Shown here: positions 5,838 through 9,312 of the stretch, piece by piece
Position numbering within the stretch: the stretch's first letter is position 1
How the letters are laid out: each line of letters starts with the position of its first letter
NCBI GenBank assembly: GCA_019689955.1
Contig: JADGGM010000075.1
Span: 1 to 9,312 of the forward strand
DNA length: 9,312 nucleotides
Source: Gemmatimonadaceae bacterium
GTDB lineage: Bacteria; Gemmatimonadota; Gemmatimonadetes; Gemmatimonadales; Gemmatimonadaceae
Direction of reading: 5' to 3'
Notes under the pieces: model-generated
What the model saw: only the letters and a program-made list of their open reading frames with translations
Told to the model about the DNA's origin: nothing
The model's database searches: none
Translations under genes and position numbers: made by a program

Positions 5838-8786
5838 TCAGAACTCCACCGCCAGGTTGACGAAGAAGCTCCGCGCCGGCGGATACGGGGAGAGGTCCTG
5901 GCCGCGATTGATGTTCTGCGCGCCGAAGTTGCTCACCTCGGGATCGCTCCCCTTGTAGTCGGTCCAGGTGTAGAGGTTGCGTCCGGTCAGGTCCAGACGG
6001 AGGTTGCTCACGCGGTTGCCGAACGCCTGCTGCACGATCCGGCTCGGGATCTGGTACGAGAGGGTCACCTCACGCAGCTTCACGAACGAGGCATCCTGCG
6101 TGTACACCGTGACGCCGGAGTTGAACTTCGCGAGGCGCTCGGCCGAGGCGGCCGAGTCGGGCGCGGTGTGCAGCACGTCGTACAGGTTCTGCGTGATGTT
6201 CACCACCGAGCCGCCGTGCCGCCAATCGAAGAGGCTGTAGAGGCGGACCGGCCCGACGGTGAACTCGTTCGAGAAGCCCATCGTGAACTTCGGCTCGTAA
6301 TCGCCCACCACCACGAGTTGGTGATCCTCGTTGAGCCCGTAGATCGCGGAGGGCGAGTTCCCCTTCTGGATGCGCCCGAGCCCGTAGATCGTCGCGAACG
6401 CGTTGGGCGCCGTGAAGGCGGGCACCGGGAGGTCGATCACTTTCCCGGTGTTCTTCGAGAACGTGACGCGCGAGAGCCAGCTCAGGTTCTGCATCTGGAT
6501 CGGGAACCCCTGCAGCGATGCCTCGACGCCGCGATTCCGGATCTCGCCGCCGTTGAAGATGCGGACGGCGTACCCGGTGCTCGCCCCGAGCTGCGCCTGG
6601 AGGAGGAGGTCGGTGTTGTTCTTCTGGTACGCGGTCACGGACGCCGCGAGGCGCGACTGGAACAGCCCGAAGTCCACGCCGCCCTCGAACTCACGCTCGC
6701 GCTCGGGGTGCAGGTTGGGATCGGCGACCGTCCCCTGCAGCTGCAGCGAGTTGAACCCCGTGTACGACCCGCCGACGAACGACGTGAACTTGTTGCCGTA
6801 GAGCGGCTCGTTCCCCGTCTCGCCGTACGCGAAGCGAAGCTTGAACTCCTCGAACGGCCCGAGCTTCGGCCACCGGTACGAGGCGCCGGCCTTCGGGTAG
6901 TAGAACAGCTTGTTCACGTCGGCGTTGTTGGTGCTGCGCTGGCCGAGGATCCCCGCGGAGAGGTAGAGGCGCTCGTTGAAGAGCAGGACCTCTTCCTGCG
7001 CGAAGGCCGCGAGCGACCGGACGTTCTGCCGATTCTCGAACACGCTGACGGCGGCGCCGCGGTCGATGTTCTGCTGGTTCGGAAGGAGGTTTCGCGTCAC
7101 CACGTTGGCCACGGAGATGTCATCGTACGAGCGGCGCGCGCCGATCGACGTCGTGGCCGCGAACGCGCCGGAGGTCGGCGCGTAGCGGTGCGTCACCGTG
7201 AGCGCGAGGGGCGCCTGCGTCTCGACGCCGGTGAGGTCCGTCGCCGTCCCCGGGAACCCGTCAGACGGCTCCCAGTACAGCGCCGCCGGCGCGTAGATGT
7301 TGGACTTGTAGGTGTAGTGGTCGACCCCCATGTCGAGGATCGCCTTGAGGCTCTGCGTCTCGGTGTTGAACGCCGTGTACGTCGCGTTCACCGAGCCGAT
7401 GAAGCGGAACAGGTCCTCGGGGGTCTTGAGGAGCGCGATGGTCTGCAGCGGGTTGCTCCCGTTCCCCGTCCACGGGTTGTACGGATAGACCCCGTTCGTC
7501 GGCCGCAGGTTGAAGAAGCTCGGCGTCTCCCCGAACACGAAGTACGGCGTGACGTTCACGTTGTCGTTGTTGCTGATCCCGCGCTTGGTGAGCGAGTGGA
7601 TCAGGTTCGTGTTCACGCGCACCTGCAGCTTCGATCCCACGAGCTGCGTGAGGTTCGCGCGCAGCCCCTGCTTGTCGTACCCGGTGCCGTACATGATGCC
7701 GTTGTCATGCTGCACGTCCCCGGAGACGAAGTACTGCGTGGCGTCGTTCCCGCCGCTGAGGTCGAGGTTCGTCTGGTAGGACAGGCTATGATCGCCGAAC
7801 ACCTCTTCCTCGAAGTCGCAGAAGCCGTTACACGCTTGGTAGTTCGCCAGGACGGACGCGGAGTCCATGACCTCGTCCGGGGTCCCGGAACCGGCGTAGG
7901 CGTACGCCTCATCGAGCGTGAAGTGGCGCGCGCCGATCTTGTGCGCGAGGCGGTTGGTCCCGAGCCGCTGGCGGAGCGTGAAGTGCGGCTTCCCGGGGGC
8001 GCCGTGCTTGGTCGTGATGACGACCACGCCGTTCGCGGCCTGCGAGCCGTAGATCGCCGCCGCCGAGGGCCCCTTGAGGATCTCGATGTTCTCGATGTCG
8101 TCCGGGTTCAGATCGGCGATGCGGTTGACGCCGTTGTCCTGGCTGCTCGAGTTGAGCCCCGCCCCGGCGCTGCTGACCGCGTTGAGCCCCGGCTGGATCG
8201 TGGTGTTGGAGACGGCGACGCCGTCGACCACGTAGAGCGGCGCGGAGTTGCCGAAGATCGACGTCACCCCGCGCATCCGCACCTGGAGCCCGCCGCCCGG
8301 CGCGCCGGAGTTGGCGGTGACGATGGCCCCGGGCACCTTCCCCTGCAGCGCGTTCTCGATCGTCTGCGACGGCGCCCGGTTGAGCTCCTGCCCGCTCACC
8401 ACGGCGACGTCGTTGTTCAGGTTCCGGCGCGAGATCGTCGTCGCCTGGCCGGTGATGACCTCCTGGCCAAGCTGGAGCACGTCGGACTTGAGGGTGATCT
8501 TGATGTCGTTGTCATCCGCCCCGACCGGCACCGTCTTCGGCGCGTACCCGATGCGGCGGACGTCGAGCGTGATCGCCCCCGAGGGGACGGTGAAGGAGAA
8601 CTTCCCATCGGCGTTGGTGTACGTCCCAGCGCTCCCGCCCTTAACGGTGATGCGGGCCGATACGATCGGCGCGCCCGTCTCGGCGTCAGTTACGGTACCG
8701 CGCAGCGGTCGCTGCGCGAGCACGGCGCTACTCCACGCCGCGCTGGCCAGCGCCACCCCTGCCAGAACAACAAGAGATTTTCGCAC
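5838..8786 (-). CDS. SusC/RagA-family TonB-dependent outer-membrane transporter
   Basis: A 982-residue outer-membrane barrel that imports nutrient captured by SusD, driven by TonB/ExbBD. The signal peptide (GTG-started RKSLVVLAGVALASAAWSSAVLA, cleavage before Gln25) is followed by a carboxypeptidase-like regulatory domain (about 28-105, GTVTDAETGAPIVSARITVKG). Next come a possible TonB-contact segment EVITG (109-113), the plug (about 120-230) with the SusC signature LYVVDGV (184-190), and a long barrel ending in FFVNLAVEF with the terminal aromatic needed for outer-membrane assembly. Length is normal and no frameshift is seen. The start is GTG at 8786-8784: GGAGG (8795-8791) stands four bases upstream and the signal peptide begins directly. 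The in-frame ATG at 8918 would put 44 unrelated residues before it. An ATG overlapping the Shine-Dalgarno sequence is out of frame. SusD follows after 49 bp. Close SusC relatives with this sequence style occur in Gemmatimonadota; the substrate cannot be named. Confidence 0.94.
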   Translation of the reverse strand: MRKSLVVLAGVALASAAWSSAVLAQRPLRGTVTDAETGAPIVSARITVKGGSAGTYTNADGKFSFTVPSGAITLDVRRIGYAPKTVPVGADDNDIKITLKSDVLQLGQEVITGQATTISRRNLNNDVAVVSGQELNRAPSQTIENALQGKVPGAIVTANSGAPGGGLQVRMRGVTSIFGNSAPLYVVDGVAVSNTTIQPGLNAVSSAGAGLNSSSQDNGVNRIADLNPDDIENIEILKGPSAAAIYGSQAANGVVVITTKHGAPGKPHFTLRQRLGTNRLAHKIGARHFTLDEAYAYAGSGTPDEVMDSASVLANYQACNGFCDFEEEVFGDHSLSYQTNLDLSGGNDATQYFVSGDVQHDNGIMYGTGYDKQGLRANLTQLVGSKLQVRVNTNLIHSLTKRGISNNDNVNVTPYFVFGETPSFFNLRPTNGVYPYNPWTGNGSNPLQTIALLKTPEDLFRFIGSVNATYTAFNTETQSLKAILDMGVDHYTYKSNIYAPAALYWEPSDGFPGTATDLTGVETQAPLALTVTHRYAPTSGAFAATTSIGARRSYDDISVANVVTRNLLPNQQNIDRGAAVSVFENRQNVRSLAAFAQEEVLLFNERLYLSAGILGQRSTNNADVNKLFYYPKAGASYRWPKLGPFEEFKLRFAYGETGNEPLYGNKFTSFVGGSYTGFNSLQLQGTVADPNLHPEREREFEGGVDFGLFQSRLAASVTAYQKNNTDLLLQAQLGASTGYAVRIFNGGEIRNRGVEASLQGFPIQMQNLSWLSRVTFSKNTGKVIDLPVPAFTAPNAFATIYGLGRIQKGNSPSAIYGLNEDHQLVVVGDYEPKFTMGFSNEFTVGPVRLYSLFDWRHGGSVVNITQNLYDVLHTAPDSAASAERLAKFNSGVTVYTQDASFVKLREVTLSYQIPSRIVQQAFGNRVSNLRLDLTGRNLYTWTDYKGSDPEVSNFGAQNINRGQDLSPYPPARSFFVNLAVEF

Positions 8787-8790
8787 GTCG

Positions 8791-8795
8791 CCTCC
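8791..8795 (-). promoter_or_regulatory. Shine-Dalgarno sequence deciding the SusC GTG start
   Basis: Minus-strand GGAGG with a short four-base spacer (CGAC) before GTG at 8786. It supports the GTG start over the in-frame ATG at 8918. The preceding AT of ATGGAGG makes an out-of-frame ATG that overlaps this site. Confidence 0.6.
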
Positions 8796-8931
8796 ATGGT
8801 ACGGGTGTAGAGATCCGACTTCCTCCGTCCTGGGCGCGCGCGGCGCGAGCTCCCCCGCGTCCACGCCACCCAACGCGGCACGGATGGCGACGTTACAGAC
8901 TGGACATTGAGACGTCAACGTCCTGTTAAAG

Positions 8932-8937
8932 ATTTTA
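8932..8937 (-). promoter_or_regulatory. Candidate -10 box for SusC
   Basis: Minus-strand TAAAAT matches the TATAAT consensus at five of six bases and sits about 145 bp before the SusC start. No convincing -35 hexamer lies 16-18 bp upstream, where CTGCTG is found at 17 bp. A second minus-strand candidate is TATATT (8974-8969) with TTGTCA (8995-8990) as -35, but its spacer is only 15 bp. The true promoter may use either, or a non-sigma-70 factor. Confidence 0.25.
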
Positions 8938-8947
8938 AGCAGACCCG

Positions 8948-8976
8948 TTGCGCACAGCAGAGCTAGTCAATATAAT
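8948..8976 (+). promoter_or_regulatory. Promoter-like sequence pointing away from SusC
   Basis: A perfect TATAAT (8971-8976) with TTGCGC (8948-8953) exactly 17 bp upstream. The -10 is ideal and the -35 matches at three of six bases. It points to the right, toward the end of the response-regulator gene, which is on the opposite strand, so any transcript would be a small RNA or antisense to that gene. A TATAAT can arise by chance in an AT-rich island. Confidence 0.33.
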
Positions 8977-8989
8977 TCTGACCTTACAC

Positions 8990-9059
8990 TGACAAGCGAC
9001 AGGCCCCCGACGTTGTCACGCGCCAGGGGCCCAATTGTGTCATCTGCTTGTCATGCGCC
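8990..9059. repeat. Repeated TTGTCA-containing motifs (two direct, one inverted)
   Basis: TTGTCACGCGCC (9013-9024) and TTGTCATGCGCC (9048-9059) are 12-mers that differ at one base, 35 bp apart start to start. TGACAAGC (8990-8997) is the exact reverse complement of GCTTGTCA (9046-9053). Three copies in 70 bp upstream of SusC could be binding sites for a regulator, perhaps the neighbouring LuxR-type protein, or pairing arms of a folded RNA. Confidence 0.35.
9002..9031 (-). terminator. GC hairpin after the response-regulator gene
   Basis: GGCCCC (9002-9007) pairs with GGGGCC (9026-9031) around an 18-nt loop. It lies about 70 bp past the response-regulator stop on the minus strand and could help terminate that transcript. 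No T-run follows and the loop is long, so this is weak. Confidence 0.27.
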
Positions 9060-9079
9060 CGCCGGCGTGCGGCCGGCGG
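9059..9079 (-). terminator. GC hairpin 25 bp after the response-regulator stop
   Basis: CCGCCGGC (9059-9066) and GCCGGCGG (9072-9079) form eight GC pairs with a five-base loop. It lies directly downstream of the minus-strand regulator gene, the right place for a terminator, but the following minus-strand bases (GCGCATGACAAGC) contain no T-run. The same hairpin would also end a plus-strand RNA starting near 8983. Confidence 0.38.
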
Positions 9080-9103
9080 CGGGGAGCTCCACGACCTCCG
9101 GGG

Positions 9104-9312
9104 CTACACCACCCCGTTCGCCACCGCGAACCGCACCAGCGACGCCTGCGAGGTGAGGCCGAGCGTCCGCTTGATGCGCGCGCGGTGGAACTCCACCGCC
9201 TTCTGGCTCACCCCCAGCTCGTTCGCGATCTCCGCCGTCGTGCACCCGCGCGCGAGGAGCCGCAGCACCTCGAGCTGGCGCGGCGTGAGCCCGTGTGCCC
9301 CCGCCGCCGGCG
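9104..9312 (-). CDS. LuxR/NarL-family response regulator, C-terminal DNA-binding domain (partial)
   Basis: 68 residues plus a TAG stop (9106-9104); the N-terminal part lies outside the window. The visible part is a whole LuxR/GerE helix-turn-helix: LTPRQLEVLRLLARGCTTAEIANELGVSQKAVEFHRARIKRTLGL, with the conserved L-T-P-R, E-V-L, EIA-x-x-L, S-x-x-V-x-x-H and LG-L positions. The C-terminal tail (TSQASLVRFAVANGVV) is the usual end of NarL-type response regulators, whose missing half is normally a phospho-receiver domain. A LuxR solo or a hybrid cannot be ruled out. It is on the same strand as SusC and SusD, 317 bp upstream of SusC, so it could control the transporter pair, but adjacency is the only evidence. 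Confidence 0.88.
   Translation of the reverse strand, partial: PAAGAHGLTPRQLEVLRLLARGCTTAEIANELGVSQKAVEFHRARIKRTLGLTSQASLVRFAVANGVV

Larger units (their letters stand above)
8787..9103. other. Intergenic region between the response regulator and SusC, with an AT-rich island
   Basis: 317 bp with no coding sequence that I can support. From the regulator side it holds two GC hairpins (9059-9079, 9002-9031), several TTGTCA motifs, then an AT-rich stretch at about 8926-8986 that stands out from the GC-rich surroundings and should contain the SusC promoter. After that comes a GC-rich leader of roughly 135 nt to the GTG at 8786. The AT-rich part includes the inverted repeat TTAAA-GAT-TTTAA at about 8926-8938 and -10-like boxes on both strands. 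Confidence 0.55.

Noticed and set aside
5835..8810. 991-codon open frame on the plus strand opposite SusC
   Set aside because: It is exactly antisense to a clear SusC gene, is rich in Arg, Val, Glu and His with no recognisable domain, and arises because the GC-rich codons of SusC leave few stops on the opposite strand.
9051..9245. 64-codon ATG-started frame on the minus strand at the right end
   Set aside because: It is out of frame with the LuxR helix-turn-helix, which is unmistakable in the frame ending at 9104; the translation is Gly/Arg/Ala-rich noise.
1..9312. CRISPR array, insertion sequence, phage or plasmid features
   Set aside because: No regularly spaced repeats, transposase, integrase, terminal inverted repeats or replication genes were seen on either strand.

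Overview
The window is GC-rich (well above 60% by eye) and carries a SusC/SusD outer-membrane pair. SusC/SusD pairs are classically found in Bacteroidota, but the GC and codon use here (GCG, CTC, CGC, GAC) and the wording of the SusC and SusD proteins fit Gemmatimonadota better (Gemmatimonas/Gemmatirosa-like soil bacteria). This placement is inference; no rRNA or other phylogenetic marker is present.

Layout, left to right. (1) Positions 1-23, minus strand: the first eight codons of a gene running out of the window. They follow a good Shine-Dalgarno sequence and read like the Rossmann start of an NAD-dependent sugar-nucleotide epimerase. (2) Positions 24-531: a gene-free divergent region with a near-perfect 21-bp dyad (225-245) and a hairpin just before the next start codon. 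(3) Positions 532-4329, plus strand: three genes in a row. These are a complete one-polypeptide ABC exporter (TMD-NBD), a CgeB-type glycosyltransferase, and an RmlA/GalU-like sugar-1-phosphate nucleotidyltransferase. The last two are 3 bp apart and almost certainly co-transcribed. With the putative epimerase, the set looks like a small module that activates a sugar, transfers it to something and exports a product; the substrate is unknown. (4) Positions 4345-4374: a strong GC hairpin between convergent genes, probably a two-way terminator. (5) Positions 4406-8786, minus strand: SusC (TonB-dependent outer-membrane transporter) followed by its SusD lipoprotein, separated by 49 bp that contain a small hairpin. 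No glycoside hydrolase lies next to the pair, so the nutrient taken up cannot be named. (6) Positions 8787-9103: a 317-bp intergenic region with an AT-rich island holding overlapping promoter-like -10 boxes on both strands, repeated TTGTCA motifs and two GC hairpins. (7) Positions 9104-9312, minus strand: the C-terminal LuxR/GerE DNA-binding domain of a NarL-type response regulator, with its N-terminus outside the window.

The glycan-export half and the SusCD half converge on the 4345-4374 hairpin and are separate transcription units. I found no clear new defence, mobile or RNA system. The least explained parts are the two intergenic regions, especially the dyad at 225-245 and the overlapping promoter/structured segment at 8930-9080.
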